A stretch of DNA of 64,000 nucleotides from Actinomycetota bacterium (GCA_030841035.1 JAVEDI010000022.1:1-64000), one strand, 5' to 3'; shown: positions 1-9,358, counted from the stretch's first letter. Notes: generated from the sequence alone by a model not told the origin. Numbers and translations: made by a program.

Positions 1-25
1 TCCCGCGAGCGCACTCGGGCGACGC

Positions 26-68
26 GAAAGGGACGGCCCACCCGGCACCTGGGTGGACCGCCCCTTTC
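26..68 (-). terminator. Terminator-like hairpin after rplL
   Basis: An 18-bp imperfect stem (GAAAGGGACGGCCCACCC paired with GGGTGGACCGCCCCTTTC, two mismatches) around a 7-nt loop, 24 nt beyond the rplL stop. No long U-tract follows, which is common in GC-rich actinobacteria. It would end or attenuate the rplJL transcript before the next gene, probably rpoB, outside the window. The bases before it (1-25) show nothing recognisable. Confidence 0.75.
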
Positions 69-92
69 GTGTGGAGCTTCAGACGCGAGACG

Positions 93-485
93 TCACTTGA
101 CGGTGACGGTGGCGCCGGCGCCCTCGAGGGCCGCCTTGGCCTTCTCCGCAGCCTCCTTGTTGACCTTCTCCAGGACCGGCTTGGGCGCCCCGTCCACCAG
201 GTCCTTGGCCTCCTTCAGGCCGAGGCTGGTGAGCGAGCGCACCTCCTTGATGACCTGGATCTTCTTGTCGCCGGGCGCCTCGAGGATGACGTCGAACTCG
301 TCCTGCTCCTCGGCGGCAGCGGCGTCGCCGCCGCCACCACCGGCCGCGGCGGGCGCGGCGGCGACCACGGGAGCCGCGGCGGTGACGCCGAAGGTCTCCT
401 CGAACTGCTTCACGAACTCCGAGAGCTCGATGAGGGTCATCTCCTTGAACGACTCAAGGAGCTCGTCGGTGCTGAGCTTCGCCAT
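93..485 (-). CDS. rplL: 50S ribosomal protein L7/L12
   Basis: Stalk protein of the large ribosomal subunit, which recruits translation GTPases. It has 130 residues, the usual size. Order: N-terminal dimerisation helices (about 1-33), an Ala/Gly-rich hinge with a GGGGG run (about 37-58), then the globular C-terminal domain from about residue 63 with the conserved segment [21 protein letters not shown] strong ribosome site (GGAAGGACC) precedes the ATG. It follows rplJ by 85 nt in the standard rplJL operon. Identity is certain. Confidence 0.98.
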   Translation of the reverse strand: MAKLSTDELLESFKEMTLIELSEFVKQFEETFGVTAAAPVVAAAPAAAGGGGGDAAAAEEQDEFDVILEAPGDKKIQVIKEVRSLTSLGLKEAKDLVDGAPKPVLEKVNKEAAEKAKAALEGAGATVTVK

Positions 486-570
486 GGTGGCGGGTCCTTC
501 CGTATCGGTCTGTCTGCAGATGTGTGGGACGTCGGTGGTGGTGCCGCGCGGTGCGGGTCGGGGTGAGGCC

Positions 571-1179
571 TCAGGCCTCGGTGGTCTGCTCGATCACCGC
601 GTCGTCGCTGGGTTCCACCGCGGCAGCGGCCGGCGTACCGGCCCCTCCCGCGAGGATGCTCGGGTCGGCCTCGGCCTTCGCCCGCAACGCCTCGATGACC
701 CGAGCCGTCTGGGCGAGCGGCGCAGCGAACAGCGACACCGCGGTCTGCAGCGACGCCTTCATGGCACCCGCCAGCTTGGCGAGCAGCACCTCGCGCGACT
801 CGAGGTCGGCGAGCGTCCTGATCTCCTCGGGCGTGAGGGACTTGCCCTCGAGCAGGCCGCCCTTGATGACGAGAAGCGGGTGGGCCCTGGAGAAGTCACG
901 CAGACCCTTGGCCGCCTCGACCGGGTCGCCCTTGACGAAGGCGATGGCCGACGGCCCCTGCAAGAGGCCGTCGAAGGCGGTCACGCCGGCCTCACGGGCG
1001 GCGATCCTGGTCAGCGTGTTCTTCACCACGGCATAGGTGGTCTCGGCACCGAGGGACCGCCGCAGCTCCTTGAGCTGGGCGACGGTGAGCCCGCGGTATT
1101 CGGTCAGCACGGCGGCGTTGGAGCTGCGGAAGTCCTCTGTCAGCTCGGCGACCGCTGCCGCCTTGTCAGGCCTCGCCAT
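571..1179 (-). CDS. rplJ: 50S ribosomal protein L10
   Basis: L10 anchors the L7/L12 dimers to 23S rRNA. At 202 residues it is slightly longer than the about 170-residue bacterial norm because of an Ala-rich acidic tail (about 175-202), common in actinobacteria. Core motifs include [16 protein letters not shown] near residue 25 and [10 protein letters not shown] near 51. A near-perfect Shine-Dalgarno (GGAAGGAGG) precedes the ATG. The mRNA upstream carries a structured L10 leader (about 1190-1405), so the L10-L12 complex probably represses its own operon. Confidence 0.97.
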   Translation of the reverse strand: MARPDKAAAVAELTEDFRSSNAAVLTEYRGLTVAQLKELRRSLGAETTYAVVKNTLTRIAAREAGVTAFDGLLQGPSAIAFVKGDPVEAAKGLRDFSRAHPLLVIKGGLLEGKSLTPEEIRTLADLESREVLLAKLAGAMKASLQTAVSLFAAPLAQTARVIEALRAKAEADPSILAGGAGTPAAAAVEPSDDAVIEQTTEA

Positions 1180-1189
1180 ATGTCGGGTC

Positions 1190-1405
1190 AGCCCTCCTTC
1201 CGGGGTGGTGCGCCGGACGGGCCGCGCAGGAGCAGGAACGACGAACGCCCCGGCGCAGGCGCGCGGGGCGTCAGGTGACCGGCGCCGTGACGCGCGGTCC
1301 TGCTGTGCTCCATCGCCTACGCGGGTCGCCCGCTCTCGCGGGGCCTTCGGTCACCTCGGGTGAGATGACGACCGGCGGTCTGTGGCAGGCACGAGGGTAC
1401 GGCGA
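1190..1405 (-). promoter_or_regulatory. L10 leader (autoregulatory mRNA structure)
   Basis: The transcript before rplJ has the hallmarks of the actinobacterial L10 leader: an ACAGACCGCCGGTCG-like start (about 1365-1382), a segment reading CCGAAGGCCCCGCGAGAGCG (about 1333-1352) resembling the kink-turn/GTPase-centre mimic, and a GC hairpin (ACGCCCC paired with GGGGCGT, 1245-1271) nearer the gene. The family is known to bind the L10(L12)4 complex. This fills most of the space between rplJ and the upstream lipoprotein gene. Exact boundaries need a covariance model. Confidence 0.7.
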
Positions 1406-1442
1406 CGCGGGCCCCACCGGCAAATCCGTGCGCCGGGCCGGC

Positions 1443-2276
1443 TCAGCCGCGCTCGGGCGAACCCAGCTGGCCGGGCGCGGCGACCCGGTCGGCGCTCGGC
1501 GCCCTGATGGACACCGGCCTGCCCCAGTCGGCGAACTTGCTGCTCACGACCACCGTTGCATGCCCGGTCGCCACGGTGGTCGAGAACTTGCGCGGCAGCG
1601 ACTTGCCGTCGACCCACAGCGTGTAGCGCAGGCTCGTCACACCTGTGCGCAGCAGCGCCTCGTAGTGCCGCGCGAGGCTGCCCCCGGCGAGCCGCGCCGC
1701 TGTGGCGAGGTCGACCGTGGCGGCGTACCGCGTGGTCGAGACGCCGTCGACGTCGCGCCGCCCGGTGGGCGTGAGCCGGCTGGTCGCCCCCAGCAGGGCG
1801 AGGTAGCCGTCGGGGTCGAAGGACTGCCGTAGCTGGTCGAGCAGCGGGCCGAACGCCGTGCTGAGCGCGTCGTCGCCGGTGCGACCGATCTTCAGCCACG
1901 GCGTGGCCACGGGCAGGCCCGCGGCGGCCGGCAGCCGCAGGTAGCAGGCGGCGGGCAGCAGCACGACACGTACCTCGCCCTGCCCGGGCAGCGCCACCGA
2001 CAGGTCCGCCGCGAGCGCCGAGCCGAACCGGAAGGACCCGCGCCCCGTCACCCGCTGGCGGCCGAACGCGCTGGAAATGGTGACCCGCGCGGACTTCGCC
2101 CGAGCCATGGCCCTGGTCATGTCCGCGACCAGCGCGTCGCCGTGGCGAGCCGTCGGCGAGGCGGTGCGCGACCCTGCCGAGGCGGCACCCGCGCCGTCGG
2201 CCGCCGCGCCGCAGCCAGCGAGCCCGCCGGCAAGCAGCAGGGCGCCGGCGGCGGCGGCGAGGCGACGTGCGCTCAC
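1443..2276 (-). CDS. LppX/LprAFG-like lipoprotein
   Basis: Predicted secreted lipoprotein of 277 residues. The N-terminus from a GTG start (VSARRLAAAAGALLLAGGLA) is a lipoprotein signal peptide with lipobox LAGC, so the mature protein begins at Cys about residue 22. The rest has the look of the mycobacterial LppX/LprG fold: an N-terminal helix, then beta-rich segments such as ATPWLKIG and YTLWVDGKSLPRKFST. Related proteins carry lipids or bind hydrophobic molecules at the cell envelope. It starts 10 nt after rplA, with no clear ribosome site, suggesting coupling or weak expression. I recall lipoproteins between rplA and rplJ in other actinobacteria. Ligand unknown. Confidence 0.8.
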   Translation of the reverse strand: MSARRLAAAAGALLLAGGLAGCGAAADGAGAASAGSRTASPTARHGDALVADMTRAMARAKSARVTISSAFGRQRVTGRGSFRFGSALAADLSVALPGQGEVRVVLLPAACYLRLPAAAGLPVATPWLKIGRTGDDALSTAFGPLLDQLRQSFDPDGYLALLGATSRLTPTGRRDVDGVSTTRYAATVDLATAARLAGGSLARHYEALLRTGVTSLRYTLWVDGKSLPRKFSTTVATGHATVVVSSKFADWGRPVSIRAPSADRVAAPGQLGSPERG

Positions 2277-2286
2277 CGGCAGCCGA

Positions 2287-3003
2287 TCAGGCGTCCGCGG
2301 TGTCTTCGAGCAGGAACCGCGTCTTGCTCGGGTCGACCTGGATGCCAGGCCCCATCGTGGTGGCCATCGTGGCCTTGCGGATGTAGCGCCCCTTGGCCGC
2401 CGACGGCTTGAGCCGCAGGATCTCGTCCAGCGCCGCCGCGTAGTTCTCCACCAGCTGCGTCTCACCGAAGGACGCCTTGCCGATGATGAAGTGCAGGTTG
2501 GCGTTGCGGTCGACCCGGAACTCGATCTTGCCGCCCTTGATCTCCGAGACGGCCTTGGCCACGTCGGCGGTGACCGTGCCGGTCTTGGGGTTGGGCATCA
2601 GGCCACGCGGGCCGAGGACCCGCCCGAGGCGCCCGACCTTGCCCATCAGGTCGGGCGTCGCCACGACGGCGTCGAAGTCGAGGCGGCCCTTGTTGACCTC
2701 CTCGATCAGGGAGTCGTCGCCCACGATGTCGGCGCCGGCGGCCTTGGCTGCCTCGGCGCGCTCACCGGTCGCGAACACCAGGACCCGGGCGGTCTTGCCG
2801 GTGCCGTGCGGCAGGTTGACGGTGCCGCGGACCATCTGGTCGGCCTTGCGGGGGTCGACACCGAGCCGCATGGCGACCTCGACGGTCGCGTCGTACTTGG
2901 TGGTCGACGTCTCCTTGGCCAGGCGGACGGCCTGCAGAGGGGCGTAGAACGCGTCGGGATCGATCTTCTCGGCCGCGGCGCGGTAGGCCTTGCTGCGCTT
3001 CAT
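2287..3003 (-). CDS. rplA: 50S ribosomal protein L1
   Basis: L1 binds 23S rRNA at the E-site stalk and, in many bacteria, represses its own L11 operon. Length 238 residues, typical. Conserved L1 motifs are present, including the [15 protein letters not shown] segment around residues 133-147 and the RNA-binding region [10 protein letters not shown] around 176. It begins with ATG 77 nt downstream of rplK and shares that transcript. Confidence 0.98.
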   Translation of the reverse strand: MKRSKAYRAAAEKIDPDAFYAPLQAVRLAKETSTTKYDATVEVAMRLGVDPRKADQMVRGTVNLPHGTGKTARVLVFATGERAEAAKAAGADIVGDDSLIEEVNKGRLDFDAVVATPDLMGKVGRLGRVLGPRGLMPNPKTGTVTADVAKAVSEIKGGKIEFRVDRNANLHFIIGKASFGETQLVENYAAALDEILRLKPSAAKGRYIRKATMATTMGPGIQVDPSKTRFLLEDTADA

Positions 3004-3080
3004 TGCTGCTCCAGTGGTTCGAGTGAAGCCGTGGTACGACGGGCCAGCGCGGCCCTCCCACGGTGCTGCTGCGGGGTGGT

Positions 3081-3518
3081 TCAGGCGTGACCTTCGACGG
3101 TGATGCCCATCTGTCGCGCAGTGCCGGCGATGATCTTCTCGGCGGCGTCGAGGTCGTTGGCGTTCAGGTCGGGCATCTTGGTCTCGGCGATGGCCCGCAC
3201 CTGCTCCCTGGTGATCCGGGCGACCTTGGTCTTGTGCGGCTCTCCCGAGCCCTTCTCGATGCCCGCCGCGGCGAGGATGAGCCGGGCCGCGGGCGGCGTC
3301 TTGGTGATGAAGGTGAAGCTGCGGTCCTCGAAGACCGAGATCTCCACGGGCACGACCTGGCCACGCTGGGACTCGGTCGCGGCGTTGTAGGCCTTGCAGA
3401 ACTCCATGATGTTGACGCCGTGCTGGCCCAGCGCGGGGCCGACGGGCGGTGCGGGCGTGGCCGCACCGGCCTTGATCTGCAGCTTGATGACGGCTGCGAG
3501 CTTCTTCTTGGGGGGCAT
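3081..3518 (-). CDS. rplK: 50S ribosomal protein L11
   Basis: L11 forms the GTPase-associated centre with 23S rRNA and is needed for the RelA-type stringent response. The start at [20 protein letters not shown] gives 145 residues, the family length, with a GAGGA ribosome site just upstream; a longer in-frame start would add an unnatural Arg/Gln-rich extension. Signature [19 protein letters not shown] sits at about residue 24 onward. Order nusG-rplK-rplA is universal in bacteria. Confidence 0.98.
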   Translation of the reverse strand: MPPKKKLAAVIKLQIKAGAATPAPPVGPALGQHGVNIMEFCKAYNAATESQRGQVVPVEISVFEDRSFTFITKTPPAARLILAAAGIEKGSGEPHKTKVARITREQVRAIAETKMPDLNANDLDAAEKIIAGTARQMGITVEGHA

Positions 3519-3590
3519 TGCTGTTCCTCTTCTACGTTGCTGCTGGCTGGCGGCACGTCGGCGCACGCCCGGCGGCGCGCGTCGTACGTG

Positions 3591-4364
3591 TCAGATCTTC
3601 TGCACCTGGCTGAACGACAGCTCGACCGGCGTCTCGCGACCGAAGATCGACACCAGCACCTTGAGCTTCTGCGAATCGGCGTGGATCTCGTTGATCGATG
3701 CGGGCAGGGTGGCGAACGGGCCGTCCATCACCGTGACCGACTCGCCGACCTGGAAGTCGGCAGCCTTGGTCTCGACGACCTTCTGCTTCTTCTCCTCCTC
3801 GGGGGCGAGGAACTGCATGACCTCGTCGAGGGCGAGCGGGGAGGGGCGGTGAGTGTGCCCGACGAAGCCGGTGACACCGGGGGTGTTGCGCACCGCGGAC
3901 CAGGACTCGTCGGTCAGGTCCATACGCACCAGCACGTAGCCGGGCAACAGGTTGGCCTTGACCTGCTTGCGCTGGCCGTTCTTGATGACCGTCTCCTCGC
4001 GGGTCGGCACCTCGACCTGGAAGATGTAGTCCTCCATGTTCAGGGAGGAGGTCCGGGTCTCGAGGTTGGTCTTGACGCGGTTCTCGTAACCGGCGTAGGA
4101 GTGCACGACGTACCAGTCACCCGGAGCCCGGCGCAGCGCGTCGCGCATCTCCTGGACCGGGTCGACCTCGTCGTCGGTCGCCGGCCCGGCGTCGGCCTCG
4201 ACCGCGCCGGTGTCGCCGGCGAGGACGTCCTGCGGGGTGCCGTCGGACGCGACGGCGTCCTCGGTGACCGCGGGGGCCCCGTCCTGCGGACCCGCGGCAG
4301 CGGTCTCGGCGGTCGGCGCGTCGACAGGCTGCTCGACGAGCTCCTGGCTCGGGGTCTCAGACAC
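3591..4364 (-). CDS. nusG: Transcription antitermination factor NusG
   Basis: NusG binds RNA polymerase through its NGN domain and Rho or S10 through its KOW domain. Here it has 257 residues: an acidic, disordered N-terminal extension (about 1-75) typical of actinobacteria, then the NGN domain (from [19 protein letters not shown] near residue 84 to about 190) and a KOW domain starting near [18 protein letters not shown] start, with AGGAAG about 11 nt upstream. Cotranscribed with secE, 85 nt away. Confidence 0.97.
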   Translation of the reverse strand: MSETPSQELVEQPVDAPTAETAAAGPQDGAPAVTEDAVASDGTPQDVLAGDTGAVEADAGPATDDEVDPVQEMRDALRRAPGDWYVVHSYAGYENRVKTNLETRTSSLNMEDYIFQVEVPTREETVIKNGQRKQVKANLLPGYVLVRMDLTDESWSAVRNTPGVTGFVGHTHRPSPLALDEVMQFLAPEEEKKQKVVETKAADFQVGESVTVMDGPFATLPASINEIHADSQKLKVLVSIFGRETPVELSFSQVQKI

Positions 4365-4449
4365 GGTGCGGGCTACTTCCTGGCTATCGGGTGCGGGTGG
4401 AGGTGGGGGCGCCGGCCGGCGCGGCCTGCGGCCACGGCCGGGTGGCGGG

Positions 4450-4692
4450 TCAGCCGAAGACGCCGAGGACGGCCTTGCTGAAGCCGAAGTCGAGGACGGT
4501 GACGTAGGCGATGACGACGAGCACGAAGACCATCACGACGGTCGTGTAGGTCACCAGCTCCTTGCGCGTGGGCCAGATGACCTTGCGCAGCTCGGTGATC
4601 ACCTGGCGGTAGAACAGGGAGATGCGGGCCGGGAGAGGTTTCTTGTCCTCCCGCCCCTGGGCAGGGGTCGGAGTCGCGCGCGTCTCTGTCAC
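4450..4692 (-). CDS. secE: Preprotein translocase subunit SecE
   Basis: SecE clamps the SecY channel in the cytoplasmic membrane. It is the short single-span form (80 residues): a cytoplasmic amphipathic helix with the family signature [13 protein letters not shown] (about 34-46) and one transmembrane helix (about 48-70). GTG start with a GAGGATCCC ribosome site. It stands between tRNA-Trp and nusG, the usual order. Confidence 0.96.
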   Translation of the reverse strand: MTETRATPTPAQGREDKKPLPARISLFYRQVITELRKVIWPTRKELVTYTTVVMVFVLVVIAYVTVLDFGFSKAVLGVFG

Positions 4693-4749
4693 GGGATCCT
4701 CACCAGTCGGTCAGTGGAGCAACGTGCCCCCAGTGCGGGGGACGCCTTG

Positions 4750-4822
4750 CAGGGCCGGAGGGACTCGAACCCCCAACCACCGGTTTTGGAGACCGGGACT
4801 CTACCAATTGAGCTACGACCCT
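4750..4822 (-). tRNA. tRNA-Trp (CCA)
   Basis: A 73-nt cloverleaf on the minus strand: acceptor AGGGTCG pairing with CGGCCCT, D-arm TAGCTCAATTGGTAGAG, anticodon loop TCTCCAAAA with CCA, T-arm GGTTCGAGTCC. The discriminator is G, as expected for tRNA-Trp. CCA is not encoded. It lies immediately upstream of secE. Confidence 0.97.
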
Positions 4823-4980
4823 TCATGGTGTCCAACCGCACCGCCCCTGCACGACGTGCGCCCGTTTCCGGGCGTGCTGGCGCAGTGGCGAAGAGGCCAC
4901 CGGAGAGGCGAGTCTACGCGACAGCGGGCGCCGCGGTCGAACGCGGCGGAACTGCCCGACGGCGCGCGGGCGTCGTCTGC

Positions 4981-4986
4981 CACGAT
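4981..4986 (+). promoter_or_regulatory. -10-like hexamer CACGAT, leaderless aminotransferase start
   Basis: CACGAT (fits nAnnnT) stands 7 nt before the ATG at 4994, and there is no Shine-Dalgarno sequence. Transcription would begin at or next to the start codon. No convincing -35 box. Confidence 0.4.
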
Positions 4987-4993
4987 TGGTCCC

Positions 4994-6208
4994 ATGAGCG
5001 CCGCGCCCAGCCCACGCCTGTCCCACCGCATCGCGAGCATCTCCGAGTCGGCCACGCTGGCCGTGGACGCCAAGGCCAAGGCTCTCCAGGCCGCCGGTCG
5101 CCCGGTCATCGGGTTCGGAGCCGGCGAGCCGGACTTCCCCACCCCTGACTACATCGTCGAGGCGGCGGCGGCGGCCTGTCGCGAGCCTCGTTTCCACCGC
5201 TACACCCCCACGCCCGGCCTGCCGGAGCTGCGCGAGGCGATCGCCGAGAAGACCGCCCGCGACTCGGCCTACGAGGTGTCGCCGGCCCAGGTGCTGGTCA
5301 CCAACGGCGGCAAGCAGGCCCTCTACGAGACCTTCGCCACGCTGCTGGACCCGGGCGACGAGGCGATCCTGCCCGCGCCGTACTGGACGACCTACCCCGA
5401 GTCGATCCGGCTCGCCGGCGGCGTGCCGGTCGAGGTGCTCACCGACGAGCAGTCCGGCTTCCTGGCCAGTGTCGAGGCCCTGGAGGCGGCGCGCACCCCC
5501 CGCACCAAGCTGCTGGTGTTCGTCTCGCCGTCCAACCCCTCCGGCGCGGTCTACTCCCCCGTGCAGGTCGAGCAGATCGGCCGCTGGGCCGCCGAGCACG
5601 GCATCTGGGTGGTCACCGACGAGATCTACGAGCACCTGGTCTACGGCGACGCCCGGTTCGCCTCGATGCCGGCGCTGGTCCCCGAGCTGGCCGACCGGTG
5701 CGTGGTGGTCAACGGCGTCGCGAAGACCTACGCCATGACCGGCTGGCGGGTCGGCTGGGTGATCGGCCCCGCCGACGTGGTCCGGGCCGCCGCCAACCTG
5801 CAGTCGCACGCCACCTCGAACGTCGCGAACGTCAGCCAGGTGGCGGCGCTCGCCGCCCTGCGCGGCGACCTGTCGGCGGTCGCCGCGATGCGCAGCGCGT
5901 TCGACCGGCGCCGGCAGACCATCGTGGGGATGCTGCGCGAGATCCCGGGCGTGAACTGCGCCGAGCCGCAGGGCGCCTTCTACGCCTACCCGTCGGTCGC
6001 GGGCGTGATCGGCAAGGAGATCCGCGGCGTCCGGCCGCAGTCCAGCGCCGAGCTGTGCGAGCTGATCCTCGAGCAGGTCGAGGTCGCCGTGGTGCCCGGG
6101 GAGGCCTTCGGGACGCCCGGCTACGTGCGGATGTCCTACGCGCTGGGTGACGAGGACCTGGTCGAGGGCGTCTCGCGCATGCACAAGCTGCTGGCCGAGG
6201 CACGCTGA
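4994..6208 (+). CDS. PLP-dependent aminotransferase (AspC type)
   Basis: Class I aminotransferase of 404 residues, probably aspartate/2-oxoglutarate aminotransferase. Features: [14 protein letters not shown] near residue 38, [10 protein letters not shown] (cofactor phosphate site) near 98, the [10 protein letters not shown] segment near 178, the PLP lysine in [16 protein letters not shown] near 240, and a C-terminal [14 protein letters not shown] substrate-carboxylate site with its Arg. Cytosolic. Start at ATG 4994 ([10 protein letters not shown]) with a -10-like box 7 nt upstream. Its stop overlaps a possible CTG start of the next gene. Confidence 0.92.
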   Translation: MSAAPSPRLSHRIASISESATLAVDAKAKALQAAGRPVIGFGAGEPDFPTPDYIVEAAAAACREPRFHRYTPTPGLPELREAIAEKTARDSAYEVSPAQVLVTNGGKQALYETFATLLDPGDEAILPAPYWTTYPESIRLAGGVPVEVLTDEQSGFLASVEALEAARTPRTKLLVFVSPSNPSGAVYSPVQVEQIGRWAAEHGIWVVTDEIYEHLVYGDARFASMPALVPELADRCVVVNGVAKTYAMTGWRVGWVIGPADVVRAAANLQSHATSNVANVSQVAALAALRGDLSAVAAMRSAFDRRRQTIVGMLREIPGVNCAEPQGAFYAYPSVAGVIGKEIRGVRPQSSAELCELILEQVEVAVVPGEAFGTPGYVRMSYALGDEDLVEGVSRMHKLLAEAR

Positions 6209-7263
6209 GCCAGCTCAGCGGTGCCGGGCGGGACCTGCGGACGCTGCCGAAGGCCCACCTGCACCTGCACTTCACCGGGTCGCTGCGTCCGGCGACCCTG
6301 CGGGAGATGGCCGCACTGCACCGGGTGCGGCTGCCCGACAGCCTGCGGGGTGCGCACCCGCCCGAGCTGCGCGCGACCGACGAACGGGGCTGGTTCCGTT
6401 TCCAACGGCTCTACGACGTGGCGCGCTCCGTGCTGCGCGGCGAGGACGACGTACGTCGGCTGGTCCTCGAGGCCGCGCAGGACGAGGCGGCCGAGGGGTC
6501 GGGCTGGCTGGAGATCCAGGTGGACCCCACCTCCTACGCGGCGCGGCTCGGCGGGCTGACGCCGACCCTGGAGATCGTGCTCGACGCCGCGAGGGTCGCG
6601 AGCGTGGCCACCGGCGTGGGGCTGGGCGTCGTGGTCGCGGCCAACCGGACCCGCCACCCGCTGGACGCGCGCACCCTGGCCCGGCTGGCCGCCCGGTACG
6701 CGGGTCGCGGCGTGGTCGGCTTCGGGCTGTCCAACGACGAGCGGCGCGGTCGGGCCGAGGACTTCGCGCCGGCCTTCCGCATCGCCGAGCGGGCCGGGCT
6801 GCTGGCGGTACCGCACGGCGGTGAGCTGGCCGGCCCGGCCAGCGTGGCGGCCTGCCTGGATGCGCTGGGCGCGCGGCGGATCGGGCACGGCGTGCGGGCC
6901 GCCGACGACCCGGCGCTGGTCGAGCGGCTGGCGAGCGCGGGTACGACGCTGGAGGTCTGCCCGATGTCCAACGTGCGGCTCGGCGTCTTCGACCGGCCGC
7001 AGGACGTGCCGCTGCTGGCGCTGCGCGAGGCCGGGGTGCGGGTGGCGCTGGGCGCCGACGACCCGTTGCTGTTCGGGTCGCGGCTGGTCGAGCAGTACGT
7101 CCTCGCGCGGGACTGCCTCGGCCTGGACGACGCGGCGCTCGCCGAGCTGGCCCGTGACTCGGTCCGGGGCTCCGCCGCGCCCGACGAGGTCCGCGCCCGG
7201 CTGCTGGCCGGCATCGACGACTGGCTCGCCACGCCCGCGGTGGCCGCGCCGGTCAGAGGCTGA
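6205..7263 (+). CDS. Adenosine deaminase-like amidohydrolase; non-ATG start
   Basis: Zinc amidohydrolase of the adenosine deaminase family, about 352 residues from the proposed start. Metal and catalytic motifs are all present: [11 protein letters not shown] at the N-terminus, VPHGGEL with the catalytic Glu, [19 protein letters not shown], and [10 protein letters not shown] carrying the metal Asp. The reading frame is open from 6151, but there is no ATG, GTG or TTG before the HLHLH motif; the first ATG (6307) would delete it. A CTG at 6205 overlapping the upstream TGA, with GAGG 4 nt before it, is the best candidate; CTG 6235 is another. HGGE replaces the usual HAGE, so the substrate may not be adenosine. 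Its end overlaps murB, on the other strand, by 11 nt. Confidence 0.82.
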   Translation: MSQLSGAGRDLRTLPKAHLHLHFTGSLRPATLREMAALHRVRLPDSLRGAHPPELRATDERGWFRFQRLYDVARSVLRGEDDVRRLVLEAAQDEAAEGSGWLEIQVDPTSYAARLGGLTPTLEIVLDAARVASVATGVGLGVVVAANRTRHPLDARTLARLAARYAGRGVVGFGLSNDERRGRAEDFAPAFRIAERAGLLAVPHGGELAGPASVAACLDALGARRIGHGVRAADDPALVERLASAGTTLEVCPMSNVRLGVFDRPQDVPLLALREAGVRVALGADDPLLFGSRLVEQYVLARDCLGLDDAALAELARDSVRGSAAPDEVRARLLAGIDDWLATPAVAAPVRG

Positions 7264-8431
7264 CGCCGACCAGGACGGGCTCGTGGTCGAGCGTCACCCC
7301 GAAGCGCTCGCGCACCCCCTCGCGCAGCGTGCGGGCCAGCGCCAGCAGCTGCTCGGTGCTCGCGTCGCCGCGGTTGGTCAGCGCGAGGGTGTGCTTGGTC
7401 GAGAGCCGGACCGGCCCCTCGCCGTATCCCGGCGCGAAGCCTGCCTGCTCGATCAACCACGCCGCCGAGGTCTTGACCCGCCCGTCGGGCTCCGGCCAGC
7501 GCGGCGCGTCGGGCGGCAGCCGCGCCGCGTCGGCGGCGTCCAGGACCGGGTTGGTGAAGAACGACCCGGCACTCCAGGTGTCGTGGTCGGCCGGGTCCAG
7601 GACCATCCCCTTGCTCCGGCGCAGGTCCAGCACGGCCTCGCGTACCGCGGGTGCCGGAGCGAGGTCTCCGACCCGTAGCCCCAGGTGGCTGGCCAGCCCG
7701 GCGTAACGGAGCGGCCGGCCGGCCGGCGCGACCGGCAGGTCGAACGTGACGCCCAGCACGACGTAGCGCTGGCTGCCCTTGAACGCGCTGTGGCGGTAGC
7801 CGAACCGGCACTCGTCCGGCGTCAGCGCGCGGACCCTCCCCGACGTGCGGTCCAGGACGCGCACCGCGGTCACGGTCTGCGCGACGTCCTGCCCGTAGGC
7901 ACCGACGTTCTGGATGGGGGTCGCGCCCACCAGCCCGGGGATGCCCGACAGTGCCTCGACGCCCACCCGGCCGGCGGACAGGACGTCGAGGACGAAGCCG
8001 TCCCAGCCCTCCCCCGCCGCGACCGCGTGGTGATCGCCGTCGCGCGTCACGCCGCGGGTCGCGACCTGCACGACGACACCGGCGAAGCCGTCGTCGGACA
8101 CCACCAGGTTGCTGCCCGCGCCGAGGACCAGTACCGGCTCGCCGGACGCGTCGGCCTCGCGGACCACGTCGACGAGCTCGGCCTCGGTCTCCGCGCGCAC
8201 GAGGCGGCGGGCGGGTCCGCCCAGGCGCAGCGTCGTGTAGTCGGCCAGCGACCGCCCGGCCGGCTCGAGCGGGGTGCGCGGCTGCAGGGAGTAGCCGTCC
8301 GTGGTGTCGGACACCACCCAGCCCTGCGCCAGGATCTCGGTGGTGAGCCGCTGCGCAGCGGCCAGGTCGCGCCGCTCGACGGCCTGCTGGCGCGCCCGCG
8401 CGGCGTGGCGGACCGGCGGCGGCGGCTTCAC
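7253..8431 (-). CDS. murB: UDP-N-acetylenolpyruvoylglucosamine reductase MurB
   Basis: FAD enzyme reducing enolpyruvyl-UDP-GlcNAc to UDP-MurNAc with NADPH, for peptidoglycan. Signatures: TTLRLGGPARRLVRA and VLGAGSNLVVSDDGFAG (FAD domain), IPGLVGATPIQNVGAYGQ, YRHSAFKG, the catalytic Ser in SAGSFFTNPV and a C-terminal His-Glu near HEPVLVG. At 392 residues it is about 40 longer than most actinobacterial MurB because of an N-terminal helix-rich extension (about 1-62) before the FAD domain. The GTG start overlaps the upstream TGA (GTGA), supporting coupling and the long form; a shorter internal start cannot be excluded. Confidence 0.95.
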   Translation of the reverse strand: MKPPPPVRHAARARQQAVERRDLAAAQRLTTEILAQGWVVSDTTDGYSLQPRTPLEPAGRSLADYTTLRLGGPARRLVRAETEAELVDVVREADASGEPVLVLGAGSNLVVSDDGFAGVVVQVATRGVTRDGDHHAVAAGEGWDGFVLDVLSAGRVGVEALSGIPGLVGATPIQNVGAYGQDVAQTVTAVRVLDRTSGRVRALTPDECRFGYRHSAFKGSQRYVVLGVTFDLPVAPAGRPLRYAGLASHLGLRVGDLAPAPAVREAVLDLRRSKGMVLDPADHDTWSAGSFFTNPVLDAADAARLPPDAPRWPEPDGRVKTSAAWLIEQAGFAPGYGEGPVRLSTKHTLALTNRGDASTEQLLALARTLREGVRERFGVTLDHEPVLVGVSL

Positions 8432-8856
8432 GCCAGCGCGACCACGGCCTGCGCCCGGCCGAGCACCGTCGTCCCGGCATAGGTCGCCTTGAGGTCGACG
8501 CGGACGCGCCTGTCCGGCAGCTTCGCGGCCACCGCCGCCTCCACCTCGACCGTCGAGCCGACGTCGTCGTCGGGCACCGGGACCGGCCGGGTGAAGCGCA
8601 CACCGTAGTCCACCACGGCGCCCGGGTCGCCCGCCCAGTCGGTGACGACCCGGGCCGCCAGGGCCATCGTGAACATGCCGTGCGCGATGACGTCGGGCAG
8701 GCCCACGGAGCGCGCGACACGCTCGTTCCAGTGGATGACGTTGAAGTCGCCGGACGCGCCGCAGTAGCGCACCAGGTCCGCGCGGCGGACCGGGAACGTC
8801 TGGCCGGGCAGCGCCGAGCCGACCTCGACGTCGTCGTAGCGGATGGCGGCGGCCAT
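8428..8856 (-). CDS. MaoC-family dehydratase, HadB-like
   Basis: Single hot-dog-fold protein (142 residues) with the hydratase-2 motif GDFNVIHWNERVA near residue 36 and GLPDVIAHGMFTMALA near 52. In mycobacteria HadB is the catalytic half of the (3R)-hydroxyacyl-ACP dehydratase of fatty-acid synthase II. It follows the HadA-like gene with a TGATG overlap, so the pair probably forms a HadAB heterodimer. Whether it works in fatty-acid or another acyl pathway cannot be read from sequence. Confidence 0.88.
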   Translation of the reverse strand: MAAAIRYDDVEVGSALPGQTFPVRRADLVRYCGASGDFNVIHWNERVARSVGLPDVIAHGMFTMALAARVVTDWAGDPGAVVDYGVRFTRPVPVPDDDVGSTVEVEAAVAAKLPDRRVRVDLKATYAGTTVLGRAQAVVALA

Positions 8857-9302
8857 CAGCCCTCGCCCCTCACGACCAGTGTCGAGTACGCCGTCACCAC
8901 GTGCTCGCCCTCGACGGTCCGGACCTCGCTGGCGGTGGTCACCATGTCGTGGCCGCCCGCCGAACGGATGCTCTCGATGGTCAGCGTCACGGTCAGCGCG
9001 TCACCCGCACGGACCGGCCGGCTGTAGGCGAAGCGCTGCTCGCCGTGCACGACGCGGCTGTAGTCGATGCCCAGCTGCGGGTCCTCGACGATCACGTGGC
9101 CGGCCGGGTAGGTCACCACGATCGGGAACGTCGGCGGCGCCACCACGTCGGGATGCCCGAGGGCGCGGGCGGCCCCGGGGTCCCGGTAGAGGGGGTTGGG
9201 GTCGCCGATCGCGTCGGCGAACTCGCGGATCTTCGCCACGCCGACCTCGTAGGGCGGGGTGGCCGGGTAGCTGCGCCCGGCGTAGGAGCGATCGATCGGC
9301 AT
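8856..9302 (-). CDS. UPF0336/HadA-like MaoC N-terminal protein
   Basis: The 148-residue partner of the gene above, of the UPF0336 (FAS1-like dehydratase N-terminal) family. It begins MPIDRSYAGRSYPATPPYEV, with GDPNPLYRD near residue 33, where the hydratase-2 His is lacking, and APPTFPIVVT near 55. In HadAB and HadBC such subunits give stability and substrate binding rather than catalysis. It lies between rpmG and the HadB-like gene, an order I recall from many actinobacteria. Confidence 0.88.
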   Translation of the reverse strand: MPIDRSYAGRSYPATPPYEVGVAKIREFADAIGDPNPLYRDPGAARALGHPDVVAPPTFPIVVTYPAGHVIVEDPQLGIDYSRVVHGEQRFAYSRPVRAGDALTVTLTIESIRSAGGHDMVTTASEVRTVEGEHVVTAYSTLVVRGEG

Positions 9303-9358
9303 GGGGCGACGCTAACGCACCGGCGCCGGCGGCCCGGGCGCTGCCGGGCCGGTCGGGG

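Noticed and set aside
6136-6310. Frameshift fusing the aminotransferase and the deaminase-like gene
   Set aside because: The aminotransferase has a normal C-terminus and stop; the deaminase frame is intact throughout. An unusual start explains the facts with fewer assumptions.
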